Positions 35,001 to 46,938 of a DNA stretch of 64,000 nucleotides are shown here, in pieces. The position numbers and the translations under genes are program-made. A model generated the notes under the pieces. The model was not told the DNA's origin. It saw only the letters and a list, made by a program, of their open reading frames with translations, and ran no database searches. This DNA comes from Marasmius tenuissimus (lineage: Eukaryota > Basidiomycota > Agaricomycetes > Agaricales > Marasmiaceae). The stretch lies in NCBI GenBank assembly GCA_029532415.1, contig JAQOTA010000026.1:1-64000 (forward strand). Direction: 5' to 3'. The stretch's first letter is position 1. Each line of letters begins with the position of its first letter.

Positions 35001-37189
35001 TTTGCCTTCTCCTTCGCCTTCGTAGTAACTATCGCTCGTGAACCAGCTCTCGAGCCAGATTTGACACTAACCCTCGAAGTCGTATCACGTCCCCTCTCTT
35101 CCTGCTCCTCTTCCTCGTCCTCGACAGGCCCCTTCTTCTCAGGCACCGAACGCACTTTTGAAGAAGGTGCAGCTGATTGAGCGTCTTCTGGTGGGGGAGC
35201 AGGAGTAACAACAGCTTCTTGGTCGTCCCCATCGAGCTTGGTCTTACTCGTCGAAGGAACACGTGAATGAGCACGAGAATGAGTTTTAGAAGGAGCCCGA
35301 GAATGGACTTTCGAAGGAGCTTGCGATCGAACGTCTTCCTCTTCCTCCCTCTCCTCATGTGTAACTGGTACCGTCTTTGAAGGTTCCGCCGCAGCGTAAG
35401 GAGGTGGTACGACTGTCTCTTCGTCGTCTCTATCTCTGTTCGTAGGTGCCTTAGAGGGAGCGACGGAACGGTTGTCGTCTGGAACATCGGAGGGAGGGGG
35501 TTTGGAGATGGATGCGGAGCGGGAGTGAGATTTGGATTTGGATTTGGACTTTGAACGGACGGGAGTAGGAGCGTGGGGTTTGACTGGCTCTGCCTGCTGC
35601 TCCTCCTCCTCTGGTTCGTCGTCGTGAGTAGACGGAGGCGCTGTAGATAAAAGGGCAGTCATTAGAATAAAATTTCTCTCATGACAGTCAAAAAACACCC
35701 CACCTTTCTCCTTCTCCTTCGGCGACACCACAGGCTGCTCAACATACTCCCAACCCTCCGAACTTTCCGAGTCCGGAATATCCATATCCGGAACTTCATC
35801 AGCAGGCGGCAACGGCGTCTTCACAGGTGCCTCAATAGGCGCGTCATGAGGCGGAACAGAAATCGACATCCCAGCTCTAGACAACCTCCGACTCTTCTTC
35901 CGCTGTATGCGTTGTCGTTCACGTTCGAGCTCGCGTTCTTTAGCTTCCAGCTCTTCCAACTCTTCTGTGATGTCGCGAACGGAGGCAGGGTCGGGGATTT
36001 CGGTTGATTGGGATTCTGAGGAGGAAGAGTAGAGATCGTCTGTGTCGGGTTCTTCGCCTGGAGGGATATGAGAGAATTTGAACCCGGTGGAGGTACCGGC
36101 GACACCTGGAGGTGGGTTGTCGATGACAGAGCTGGTACTGGTGAGAGCTGATTCGGACATGTTGGAGCTGAATGCTGAGCGGGAGCCAGAGCCCGATGCG
36201 AGGGAGGCCGCGGCGCGAGCGGCGCGTAATTGTCTCGCTGTGGAGGGCGTTTGGGAGGGTTTGTAGCGATTGCCGGCGCCCATGACGGTGTCGCGATCGG
36301 TTTCTGTTTCAGAGTCGCGGGCAAAGTGGCCTGGGAGACGCGCTGGTTTGCCTGGCAAGTGGACTGGTTTGGGGGCATTTGTGATGAGGATTGGTATCGG
36401 TGTGCTTGCGCTGACACTCGTGCCTGTTGAGGTTGAGAGAGTGGGTGCTCGTCGTCGGATGGGTGCAATTGGAAAGTCTGCAGACGTGGTCATAATGGTT
36501 GGCGTCGCAGAAGAGTCGGAGACAATGGACATTGTGTCCAACGTGTCTGAAACCAGCGAGCTCGTCGGTGAGAACCTGACCACTGGCGTCCTCCTCGGCA
36601 TCGTCGTCGCCGTTGATGATGATGATATCGTCGGCCTCCTCTTGGTTCCCCATTTCCATCTCGGCAATCTAACACGAAACTTTGGAAAAATGACCCGAAT
36701 CCTCCCCCACCGTCTAACCGTCCTCTTCCACAAGTAAAGCTTCCTTCGGACTCTCCTCCACGACCTCTTCATCCCAGTCTCGTACCAAATCCCAGGCGCT
36801 ACATCCGCCAGAATCATCCCCATCCCAGTCCACAGAATAACCAACAACAACCTCCCAACATTCTCCGTCCACATAAAATCCACAAACATCCTAACCCCAT
36901 ACGCCAAATACGCATCCCACCTATACCTTCTCCTCTCCACCCGCGCTTTCTGCACAAAATGCAGCGTCACGATCCCCTCCCAAAGCCCCACAATAATTGA
37001 ACTCGTTTTAATGCTGTTTTGTCCCACTGTGAGGAACACCACCGAGCGAAGTGCCAGTCCGTAAGCGATAGCGACTATGTTGTCCATGATACAGGCGATT
37101 TGGGCATTGAGACCTAGACTCGTCGAGTGGGTGGAAAAGTAAGAGGGGGACGTGGTGCTGGTCACGAAGCTCACGACCGAGGATGGCAT
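32062..37189 (-). CDS. Giant low-complexity membrane-anchored protein (1662 residues)
   Basis: Three exons (37189-32503, 32430-32208, 32140-32062) total 4989 nt with frame kept. Two or three hydrophobic segments occupy the first 150 residues (SVVFLTVGQNS..., GRLLLVILWTGMGMILADV), followed by a basic stretch. About 1200 residues of Ser/Pro/Glu/Lys-rich repeats follow, with APSK(V/T)HSRAPSK, ASRAASKAG and KVGKDAQSK units and long E-rich runs. Near the C-terminus a predicted coiled coil (KRLARATELRKQIAEKQRIIDE) precedes a compact conserved-looking tail (LDERIVALLAAGG, KKHKEVAASVKKVVLGRLHE, LDLKFTQDQ). I do not recognise the tail. A 63-nt segment at about 35638-35700 has perfect GTGGGG...CTACAG borders, no stop and a length divisible by three, so it may be a retained intron. 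A later ATG near 37090 (MDNIVAIA) is an alternative start. Confidence 0.75.
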
Positions 37190-37260
37190 GGCACATGAGC
37201 TAGCTAGCCAATGAGATGATGGCGTTCGAACGGGGGGGAGATCAAATCAGAATCTGAACA
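37190..37260. promoter_or_regulatory. 71-bp divergent start region
   Basis: Start codons of the giant protein (minus, 37189) and of the hypothetical gene (plus, 37261) are only 71 bp apart. The segment must carry both 5' leaders or the genes have overlapping transcripts. A GGGGGGGAG run is present and no TATA box is seen. Confidence 0.4.
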
Positions 37261-38046
37261 ATGTCCAACATCAACCAAATTCTTTGCCTCGTGTCTCGGA
37301 CCGAGGTAACCCGGGATGACGTGTGGGAATTTTTCCCGGTTTTTCATTGTCCTTCGGCATTGTCGGCATCTTGGAGACGCTTTGACCTCCACTGTCATCC
37401 ACAATGCATTCCGACCGGCGACCGCGACTGTGTCAAAGTGTGGTATATGGCCATCGAATGCGAAGACAGCCTCCCAAAACCAGCCGATGCCCATAACCTC
37501 CGCATGCATCTAGGCTATATCAACGCCCTCCAAGAAACAAAGATCCTCGACGTGCGTCGGTCGATAGCTTCGCACGAGAATTGTCCTTTCCAAGGAGAAA
37601 TCAAGGACGTATACAAGGTGGGACAGTACAGTAGTTGTCTCTCTCATACATGTACTTATATATCCCTCGTTTTACAGCCTCATAGCCTCTCTGATGACGT
37701 CCTTCAGGAGATCGACCTCCACTTGAGGACCATCCTGCAAGAAAAACCATTGAACGAATTCGCTGTCAAAGTATCCGGACGACGAAGCGTTCGAGAGGCC
37801 CTTCGTACCTCATACCATCCTAAACCCCCAGACACACTCGACTGTTCAATCCTCATCGTTGAACCACCAAAAACACACGAATCAGTGCGTTCACCAATCC
37901 ACTTTCGTATCGACACACTGATTCTCATCTCAACAAAAGTCTTCCCAACCGAATATCTCACATACATCAGAAAAAAGGTTACAGTATTTTACCACTCCTT
38001 GAGACACCATCGGTCCTTGATACAGTTGAATTTTCTGGCTGTTTGA
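37261..38046 (+). CDS. Hypothetical protein with one stop-free intron
   Basis: The 261-codon open frame contains a 60-bp segment (37618-37677) with GTGGGA...TTTTACAG borders whose removal keeps the frame, giving 241 residues. The removed part encodes a low-confidence Cys/Ser stretch, while flanking parts join as DVYKPHSLSDDVLQEI. I do not recognise the family. The sequence has paired HxH and Cys residues near the start (DLHCHPQC) and a charged middle part, with no signal peptide. Divergent from the giant protein gene. Confidence 0.5.
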   Translation: MSNINQILCLVSRTEVTRDDVWEFFPVFHCPSALSASWRRFDLHCHPQCIPTGDRDCVKVWYMAIECEDSLPKPADAHNLRMHLGYINALQETKILDVRRSIASHENCPFQGEIKDVYKVGQYSSCLSHTCTYISLVLQPHSLSDDVLQEIDLHLRTILQEKPLNEFAVKVSGRRSVREALRTSYHPKPPDTLDCSILIVEPPKTHESVRSPIHFRIDTLILISTKVFPTEYLTYIRKKVTVFYHSLRHHRSLIQLNFLAV

Positions 38047-40234
38047 AGGGTCCGCTATATCATCAAAGGTGCTTGTATTATGTATTATCAATGCCTCACT
38101 CAGAAATGGTTTGTTTTGGACCCATACCTGAAGTGTTCACAGAGCAGTGCTTTGAGGAGTGATTTTGAGAACCACGGCCGAATTTTTATTTCGTGAATGG
38201 TGGTTGCTATCCGCGACTTTCTACAAATAAAAGATCATTGACACCGATATTATGCACAAATACACCTGCTCACCAGAAATCTCGATATCCGGGTCTCCCG
38301 TTCACGGGCGAGATAGCGAACATGGTCGTCGAGGAGACACGGCGTGACCCATGTCACGGATCATAACGCGTCGTAACACCTGTGACACGTGTTGTCGTCC
38401 TCAATCTGAGTTGGACTGACCTTGATTTGAATCCTCTACGATGTCCTTTACAGCTCGCAGGACCAAGATTCTACCTCTAACAACATCTCATTTACAAATG
38501 AAGCCCATCATTCACTTTCTGGGGCCATGTATCTTGAGCGTGACAAAGTGTACTAAGGAGCCGGGAATGGGTCAAATCGGGTCTCCTGACTGCAAGCACC
38601 GCGACGGATGACTGCAACATGGTACCAGTACAAAATTTTGCACCAATGTACTAGGGATATAAAGGTATGTTTCAACCTACTTTGCGTCCCAAACCATGGC
38701 CCCATTGAAATTGTACAGGCCCAATACCTTTTTGGTGTATCAAGGAATGGTAAAATACTGTAATACGGCTTGGAGACCTTCAAAAGGAGGAAGATAATGC
38801 TTAGAGTGTTCAATTATAAGATGTATTCTACACGTATGCTTCCCAGTGCTTCTCGTTCTTTCTGACTCTTACAAGGACCAAATGCTTAGCAGATTGCTCG
38901 TGAGTCTTGATGCTTCGTGGTCACTGGGGATTCAGGAACGATGATCATGTAGACGGTAGACCCCGACAGCCCCTCCCGAAAATGCTGTGGCCCGTCAATG
39001 CAACTACGTCGGCGGCGTAAACACCTTCGTACTGCAACCAGTCTCACCTGTCTCCGCAGCGTCAAAGGACTTTGCTTCTGACCACATAAACGGATGTTGC
39101 AATTGGGAAACTATCATGTCCCTCGTTCGAAATACCCGTGGACTTCACCCTGAAACGTGTAGTAAGGACGTCAAACATGCACAAGACATCATAAACAAGA
39201 TGGGGCGCCGACATAGAGGGTGAGCTTTCAGGAAGGAAAATGCCGTGCACGTACAAAGACAGTAATACAACAATCATATTCATGGACTAGCCGTACTGGT
39301 ACGTCTGTAGGACTTTGTGAGGCCGCGCCCACTAACCTCGGGAGATGCCGAGTGTAAGAATATCATATGAACACCTGATGTCGCAAGGTCGAAAAATCAG
39401 ACCAACTCGAATAGTTGCCCTACTCGTGACCATCAAGTCTCAACGTCAACTCTCAACCAGAGAAATATTCCATTGTATCCGAGTACTGTCATTAGCCCAG
39501 AAGTCGGAAGCCTTAGCAGAATTTTTTTGTTTGTGAGCCCGAGAGGGCTTCCACAAGCTTAGGCCATGTACAGTAAACGGACAAACATATCAGGAATCGT
39601 TCCACATACTTACTTTATAGTACAGACTGACCCTCGACGAGTGGTGGCTGATTCCCACGGTCAGGCTCCAAATCTGGATTTGACCTAGAAGTCGGAAATT
39701 GACCTACTCAGACGAAGAGCCGTAAGTACAGGCATTATATGAGCAGTCAGGGCAAAAAGTAGACCAAATTACAAGATCTTTTCATCGAGGGACCATGTGT
39801 CCTTGATAAGGAAATTCAACGAGGGTTTGACTAGCAAGTCGGCTTTTGCCGGCATATTCGGACACATGCTTGGGAAAGTGTGACATAATGACACATCCCG
39901 CCATCAATCGCGTCCCTACTCAGAACCAGATCGCCGACCGGGGTCATTTTGTGCTCTACAGGTCCGCACGATGAAGGACTACAAGGTGGGACTGAACATC
40001 TCACCATACATGTATCGTGGGGTAAGCTATTTAACTGATTTCCGACTTCCCCGCTTTTCCGAATTCCGGGTCAATATCAGTATATTTAAACGACAGAAAG
40101 ATTCCAATTCCCAAGAGAACCAACCATTAAAGGCACGAAAACCCCTCGTTTAGCATACGAGCATCAGTTTCAAGGGCAGAACACGACTGGATGAAAGGAT
40201 AATACGAATGAGAAGCTGCAACAGCAATCAGGAA
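38047..40234. other. 2.2-kb gene-poor stretch
   Basis: No supported gene. Short frames at 38987-39223 and 39345-39536 have no recognisable motif. The sequence has no clear terminal repeats. Degraded transposon remains cannot be excluded. Confidence 0.4.
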
Positions 40235-41098
40235 TCATTTGATGGACATACCATTGAACGCGATATCTCCAGCACCACAAGCTCTGACCGGACTGTCGTT
40301 TCCGCATCCGGAGAGGTCCTAAAGTAACCCAAAAGTGTGAGCAGAGGTACCTAGTGAAGCGAAGGAAATAACCACATACACCAGGAGGATACGCCGACCT
40401 GCAGCCACAGTTGACGTTCGTGCAAGTAACAGTCTCGCAGCCCACAGCCCCAGTCGAGATCGACTGGGTGAAACCCTGAATGTTGGAGATATCATAAGAT
40501 TGGGGAGTGAAAAAGTCTCCGGAGTCTATAAATACATATCTATATGTTAGTGGAAGTCGTTCGGAAAGCCCGAGTTGATGTTGTGCGACTCACCCAGGTT
40601 ATACTCGAGCAAGGTGCAGCTCTCGCCCTTGGCTCCACATCTTCCGTTCTGGTTAAAGATACGTCCGACCCACTATAAGAGATGAAGAGAAGTGTGCGGT
40701 TAGAATCGGGCCGTCAACGGTGGGCAGTCAAATCCTTACCCTCGACGGAATAGTGATGGTCTTCGACTGACCAGCACCAATTGTACCGGGTTGAGCGGCG
40801 GTAAAGTCGACGGCGTCGTTGCAACCTAAATGAGGGAGGTGTGAGTCCAAGATCAAGGAGGCGTGGATCAATGCGGGTCACTGACGAGGGCTGTATCCAC
40901 AACGAGTGTTGGCAACAATCGGGTTCACAGAGCTACCGCATCGGTTGGTGATGGTGAACTAGTGCGGATACAAAGTTGAGGGTTAGTCCCCTCTCATCTC
41001 ATCAGAGAAGGAGAGATATTCTGGCAACGCACCCTGTGGTCAGCTGCGACGAGGAGGGGGGCGGCGAGAGCGGCGAGAATGACGGCGAAGGACTTCAT
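40235..41098 (-). CDS. Secreted thaumatin-like protein
   Basis: Six exons (41098-41033, 40958-40886, 40825-40740, 40672-40594, 40525-40380, 40318-40235) give 177 residues. Signal peptide MKSFAVILAALAAPLLVA, then FTITNRCGSSVNP, TRCGYSPRCNDAVDF, KTITIPSRWVGRIF, GRCGAKGESC, DSGDFFTPQSYDISN, CTNVNCGCRSAYPPG and GCGNDSPVRACGAGDIAF. These match the small Cys-rich thaumatin-like proteins of mushrooms, which are extracellular and in several cases bind or cut beta-1,3-glucan. Disulfide Cys are conserved. The second exon uses a GTCAGT donor, as seen in other genes here. The last exon may end at NGMSIK (stop at 40235-40237) or splice once more, so the extreme C-terminus is uncertain. Confidence 0.85.
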
Positions 41099-42672
41099 GC
41101 TGAAGAAGAAACAAGAGCGCAAGTAGTTCGACGAGGGCAAAAGCGTTGGAAGACCAAGATGATCTGGGGGACACTAGAGTCTTGTCCTAGTGGTATTTAT
41201 ACCTCTACCACATCCGAATCGGGCTACATCCTGTTAGTATCAGTAGTAGAACCAACGTGGTGAGTGTATCCTCGCCTCTCATACCCTCATGGCCGCATGC
41301 CCTCATAGTATCATTCGCAAAACTCCGCATCCCGCATCACCCCGCACGGCACAGAGACAGGATCAGTCAAATCAATCATGATTCAAAGGATCTGACGGAG
41401 CGCTGAAGTGTGTATACCCTTCAATGTCCGTACATAGTCGCACACTTGGTTCCACGCGGAAGGGCGGGATGGAACCTGATGAGCTGTGTTCGCATCCACG
41501 CTTCCTGAAGTCCATACCAATTCCAAAATGTATGAATAGGTATGCCGATGGATATTTTCGACGAGTACTATTCATACATACCTGGAGTTCCCGCCAAAAG
41601 TCCAGGCTGCAGTTTGAGTCGGATGAGAGTAACGATGGGCGGTCCACATAACCTACTTAGAATACATACATATATCCCTGGGTCCCGCTTGGACCTCGCC
41701 GTGTACTGTAAACGGCAACATCGAACCAAGACTCGAGGCCATCATTTGATCTACGGAAGATCGCAATGGATCCTTGCTTTGAAACGTGGGCGGTCGACTC
41801 GAACATCACACAAAAGCATACATACCTTACCCCGTATGGTTCGTATGCCGCTGCGCACGGGAGTCACAGTCGCGACACGATGAGTGGCAGAAGACATTGA
41901 AGATGAAACGAAGGCGGGGTGTGGATCCCGTCTTGAATATTCGAGGCCTAATACGGAACAGTATGGGCTTGAGTGCAACATATGTAGTGAGTAACTGGAC
42001 GGGTCTCGATGGAAGTATTTGCTTCGAGACTGGAGGTCAGTGAAGGAGCAAAGAGTCCCGCCCAGGGAAAGCTATCGAGGATTCTTCCCAGAGCATCCCG
42101 TAAAGATCGTACGCCCTCACCCAGGCATGATCTGGGCCGCGCTTTAGCCCAAATGCACGTCTCAAAGCGTACCTGGAAAATGTTGGACGGATAGGGCACA
42201 ATCTAGACAAACCGGATGCCGCAAGGACATCATGAACACATGAACATGTATAAGGAGTTGGGTCATCAAGCCACCACGGCCGTCGCGAGTCTATCGCTGG
42301 AGGCAAAGAGCCTACGGTACGATGTCTCAAACCTTGTGCCTGAACTGGAGGGAAGGAAGGCCGCGGAGCGTCCAGGAGGAAGGATAACGGTGTAGCAATG
42401 TGATCTGGCGGCTTGCTTGAGTCGGTACAACATGATACTGTAGAGATCATATGTTATTAAGTAGAGTAAGCGTGGACAGCAAGGTTGAGATCATGCGTGG
42501 GTCATTGAATGTTGAAACACGGTAAGTCCGTTCGAAATCGTGATAAGTCGTGAAAGATATGATGATGGTCCGAAGAGTCCACGGTATTTGTGAAAACAGG
42601 GTTATGGGAAGTGTGGTTGAGTTCGAAAGTCATAGATCAGGGATGTCTGTAAAGACGAAAAGTGGATAACGG
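41099..42672. other. Intergenic, no gene recognised
   Basis: The upstream region of the thaumatin-like gene and the downstream region of the 43340 gene. Several frames of 80-140 codons overlap on both strands without motifs and look like chance. Confidence 0.35.
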
Positions 42673-43340
42673 TCACTAAAACCACGAAATTAGTTCCTCG
42701 TGCTCAGCTACGACCGTCCGTTACCACTCACCGCAAGTAATGTCAAGGTAATATCTCCATGAATCTTCGCTCTCAACTCCAGCACCACCTCGAGATTGAT
42801 GTCCAGCCTCAGCTTCACCGCGCTATTGTCTTTCCTAGGACTCGATGCTGGCGGTTTGCTTGGTACTGTCGGTGGTAGAACGCCCGTATCAGGCGTTGTA
42901 GGTTCATCTTCAGCCGATAGACCTCCCAGCATGGAGGTCACCTCTTTGAGGTACTCGACCACCTCCTCAAATAGTGGTGACGAAGCCTCGTCCTCGTCCT
43001 CTTCCGGTATCCCACGATGTCCAAGTTGCTGCTGAAGCATAGCAAGGTCCCTCTGACCATAACCGTGACCCACACCCTCCCAATCATCAACATCCCCGTC
43101 CTCTCTTCCCGCGTCCGCATGAGATGTCGACTTCCTAGATCGCCCACCGCGCCGTCTGCGTCTTCGCGTATTGGAAGAGCGGTAGTTGAGATCTGTCAGT
43201 GGTGTTCCGCTCTCACTTGTTGATGAGGATACTTCATCAACGGAATTGGACGAGTCAAATCGAGGTATTGGTGGTCTTCTCGATTCTTGTTTTTCAGCGC
43301 TTGGGCCGAAGGTGTTCCCGTCCAGCGAGCTGGGAGCCAT
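42673..43340 (-). CDS. Conserved hypothetical protein with a C-terminal amphipathic motif
   Basis: A long exon (43340-42732) encodes about 203 residues. It has a Ser/Pro-rich start, a strongly basic [15 protein letters not shown] segment, an acidic EEDEDEAS segment, and a conserved-looking end reading VKLRLDINLEVVLELRAKIH then GDITLTLLA. A GTGAGT donor follows directly and the next AG is followed at once by TGA (stop at 42673-42675), so the spliced protein ends LTLLA. Unspliced, it ends nine residues later at 42708. The alternating hydrophobic C-terminus resembles the LRLDLNLDVEVHLKAKIHGD-type tail I associate with uncharacterised agaricomycete proteins (from memory, unchecked). Possibly membrane-associated through that tail. 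Confidence 0.65.
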
Positions 43341-43819
43341 GGAGAAGGGACAATGTCCGGACGGTGATGGTGGGAAGAGGAAGAGAAAAAGCGTAGAGTT
43401 CTGGGATCATGAGTGTCCTGGTTGCTATCATCGTCATCGTCGTGGGGCTCAGCGAGCATGCAAGGAGACGTCATCGAACGGGTTCATGCACATGGCTCGT
43501 GCGTGGGAGTCTGAGCCAACCAATTAGCCACATGGTCCGTGCCTATATTCGCACGCCATTTTTTTCCGTGTGCAACTTGTGCAGCAACTTCAGCTCTCTT
43601 CACCGTCTAATGGTAGCTTCCCCTCTGAAGACCTGGGCGCTGAATCAGTTAGACGTGGTGGTATCCCACCCTTACTTTCCGGTTTGTTGAAACTGCTCCA
43701 TCACTTGATACAAGTTATTTGAACGACGTGATACGGTAATAGCTAACGTGCGTCGAAAGAAGATATATACGCATATCTACCAATGGAACCAAGCACTCCA
43801 TCACCATCCTTCTCGACTA
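43341..43819. other. Intergenic spacer
   Basis: Between the NACHT gene's 3' end and the 5' end of the hypothetical gene at 43340. No signal seen. Confidence 0.3.
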
Positions 43820-46526
43820 TCAAAGCTCAGTGAGATCGATTTTGCTGCTGGTTAGATATTTGTCAGCCAACCCATCAAATGTCGCGGTCGGTACTGCCTT
43901 CAACATCTTTCTCGTGAAGTGCAACCGCGGCGGCGCAACCTCCACCGTCAGGCCCCGAAACTCTATTGTGCGACGGCTCTGTTTCACTTCCTCGGAAAAC
44001 TGTGATCTCTGTTGCGGAGTGACTAGAAAAAGTTCAAACTCATCCAGGCTCAATTCCGCTTTTGTTCGTTTTAGCTCTCCGTGCGGCAGCACCTTCAGTG
44101 TCGACGGAATGTTCCTGTCCTTAATGGTCGGCGAGAGGATGTCAAGGATGTCCGTTAGCCGGTTGGGGTGTACGCTTGGATCCTTCAGATCTATTGACGC
44201 AGAAAGGGCCATGCAGCCTAGGTGTGAGAGAGATACATCCCTTTTCCTTTCTTCCCTCGGTAAGCCGACCAACCAGTCCCCCTCAATAAACTGGTGCAAA
44301 TGGTCATAAAATGAACGCAGATCGTCTGGTACGCGGATAGACTAAAACATCGATAGTGAGTATGGTATACAACGGTGAGTTATAGTCCTCCCTGACCTTC
44401 AAGTGATGGTATGTGCTGCGTAGATGAAACATGTTGACCACAAGCACCCTGAGCAAGAAACAAAAGAATTTCTGATGTTTGGACGTGGGCTTAACCCAAT
44501 AGGGTATCTCGTCATACGACCATCTTAAGGCAAAAGATCAGCGGCTGTAAATCGACGGGCTGTAACGGCTTCCTTCAACTCACAGTATAATATCAGTGTT
44601 CAAACCTCCAGACGGGCGGAATTTGATAAGCTTGTCCATTGCCAAAGCAGTATGGAGCCCGCGTGGTATTGACTTCATGAATCTCCTGAACAACGTAGCC
44701 AGTATGGAAGATAATTGTACTGTCAGCAGACGAACATAAAGAGTCATAGATGAAAGGAGTACAAACCGGTCTAGGCCGAGTACCATGTTGAAGTAACTAT
44801 ACAGATTGAGATGGGTGATGGTGGATATCAACTCCCCGCTAGGGACATATTGTATCACCGGGGAGGTCAATAGGGCATTGACGAAGCACCAGGAGTTGAA
44901 CGACCACAGTTCTAACCCAATTGTCCAGCGCGAGAGCTCCAGTCTATCTCCTCTTTGATGCTGGCGCATCTTATGCATGAGATCGGAACTCACGCAACGA
45001 GAAAAGAGGTCCAAATATGAGATCAAACTTAGTGGTTGAACACAAAAATCGCGTGAACGATGCCCATCAATCAAGAAGTCTGAAAAAGAGGCATGAAGAA
45101 TATAAACATCTCCGTTCCGACCTTCTTTCGGAACATAGAGAACCGACCGCAGCTGGGAGAGTGTAGCGAAACACTGTTGAGAGTCGAACTGGAGGAGCCT
45201 CGCAATGATGTACGGGCTTCTACCTCCATGAGTATCGAGAGTGAGGGGCATCTCGGGGTGGGGGGTCATTATGACTTGTAGAATTGGGTGCAGAACCTGC
45301 TTGGGGAAGTTTCCGTAACTGAATCGTCGGAGAATAACGTGGTACAGTTGGTCGAGATCACTGAGGTCGGGGTAAGACGTGGTCTCTTCCGTCTGAAGGA
45401 CAATGTCCAGTCGCTCCTGCAGCGTTGGTAAAGAAGCATCATCGCCAGTGATATACTTCATCACTGTAACAGCGTATACAAAATGTCCGTCCGCCTTGCC
45501 AACAAGCTTTTCCACTGCCTCCTTCCCAGGCCAAACCTCCGCAGTGAGTATCTCGGGATATGATTCCGCAAGGTCACCAAACTGCTTCTCAAGATATTTT
45601 CTGATGTCGTGGTCTGCTTGCGCGCGGAACTTGCGCATATCTAGAAGTTCATGGAAGAGGGTGTTCTCGAAGAAGTTGAGAATCGTGCGTTCTGGGCGGC
45701 TGAATATCATGAAATGGAGTGGAAGGGGAGATTCAGTGGAAGTTGCATTGCGGATAATAGATAAGAGTGTTTCTTGTGCATGGCTGGGGCTGGTACCTAA
45801 ACCGCCCAAACACTCATCGAGTCCATCAATAACGACGAGCTTCGGTAGTGTCTTCCATTGCTTCATGTCTATCTGGGCGCAAGGCTGGGAAATCAAAGAC
45901 TGAAATTGACCCTCCAAGTTCATTTCCTGCGGCCCATTCGGACTCTGAGGGACATTGTCGTCAATGAAGGACGGGAGCCCAGCCTTTTTAAGAGCTGGGT
46001 GAGTTGCAAGCTGGTGGGATATGGTTGGAAAGAATTTGTCCAAGGTAGAACGCTGGCCATCGTTCCGGGAGAAGAAGAAACTGGCGGCTAGCTGAGACTT
46101 TCGCGCCGAAATTTCGCAGATAGTCTGAGCAACCGCGGACTTCCCCACCCCTGCTCCCCCATGGACCCAGCATACACGATGCTTCTTGGATGGGTCCTCA
46201 ACCCAGCGAGTTAACGAATGGATGATGTTGACCCTTGTTCCCTCCAGACATCCGGTTCGAGTATTCCGGGATTTAGAGGAGTGGAGTGCGGTGGGGGCGA
46301 CGTAATCGGCAAGTCTTTCGACGCCAGAACGCGGAGGCCCTGTGATTAGAAGTTCAAGATACTTGTGTGAGGCTGAAAGTTGAGCGTACTGACCGGAAGA
46401 GACATGATAGCTATGAATAGTACTTTGGTTATAGGTCGCGTTCCTGTCGCCGTGGTTGCTCGTACCAAAGTCGTTGCAAGTAATGCTGTCGGATGGCCGT
46501 TTGTCGCTCATGGAGGGGTCGGACAA
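43820..46526 (-). CDS. NACHT-domain NTPase (fungal NLR-like)
   Basis: Four exons (46526-44767, 44685-44584, 44523-44397, 44341-43820) give 836 residues in frame. A polar N-terminus with GDRNATYNQSTIHSYHV is followed by ERLADYVAPTALHSS and the NACHT P-loop GGAGVGKSAVAQTIC near residue 125. The Walker B LVVIDGLDECLGG and downstream FSRPE also match. Fungal NACHT proteins act as signal-responsive switches in nonself recognition and other pathways. No ankyrin, WD40 or TPR repeats follow. The C-terminal 250 residues match nothing I know. The 81-bp intron at 44686-44766 has no stop and is divisible by three, so an 863-residue unspliced form is possible. The start lacks a separate effector domain, common in basidiomycetes. 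Confidence 0.8.
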
Positions 46527-46938
46527 CTAATTAGCCTCAGTCAATATAAGTCACTCCGAGTCCTCTCAAAGACCCCGGTTACCGACCTGTGCCGTTCCTT
46601 AATACAAATATCCTATTCAACCCTGGCAGCGGTTCACGGGGTCTCATCTGACTAGCCTGCGCTGAAACGTGAAAATTACAGGTAAGGACTCGCTCCAAGA
46701 TCTTACAGCAGTGATTTTTTGTCCAAAGAAAATTAGGCTCGTATATGCCACATCGCGTGGGGACTTACGACGCGACTCGAGCTCGAGCGCGGCTTGCAAC
46801 GGAAAATTCAATATGGAGTGCTTGACACGCACGGTACCCAAACAATCCGAAATAAGTCAGTTCATGACTTTGGGAGGTGGCAATAGTGTTATATCTTCCA
46901 ATACATTTTTATAGATCTCCAGCATACTTGCGTAACGT
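46527..46938. other. Intergenic spacer between NACHT gene and enoyl-CoA hydratase
   Basis: This carries the NACHT promoter and the hydratase 3' flank. Nothing else is visible. Confidence 0.35.

Noticed and set aside
32186..36737. Long plus-strand open frames opposite the giant gene (for example 32186-32845 and 34680-35180)
   Set aside because: They mirror the biased codon use of the minus-strand gene, have no motifs or splice context, and are best seen as antisense shadows.
38987..39536. Short plus-strand frames in the 2-kb gap
   Set aside because: No motif, no splice partners, and codon use looks random.
40880..40886. GTGACC donor for exon 2 of the thaumatin-like gene
   Set aside because: It gives the wrong phase for CNDAVDF. 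The GTCAGT donor four bases earlier keeps frame and places a Cys correctly.
43820..46526. NLR with C-terminal ligand-sensing repeats
   Set aside because: No ankyrin, WD40 or TPR pattern is visible after the NACHT domain, so only a NACHT NTPase is called.
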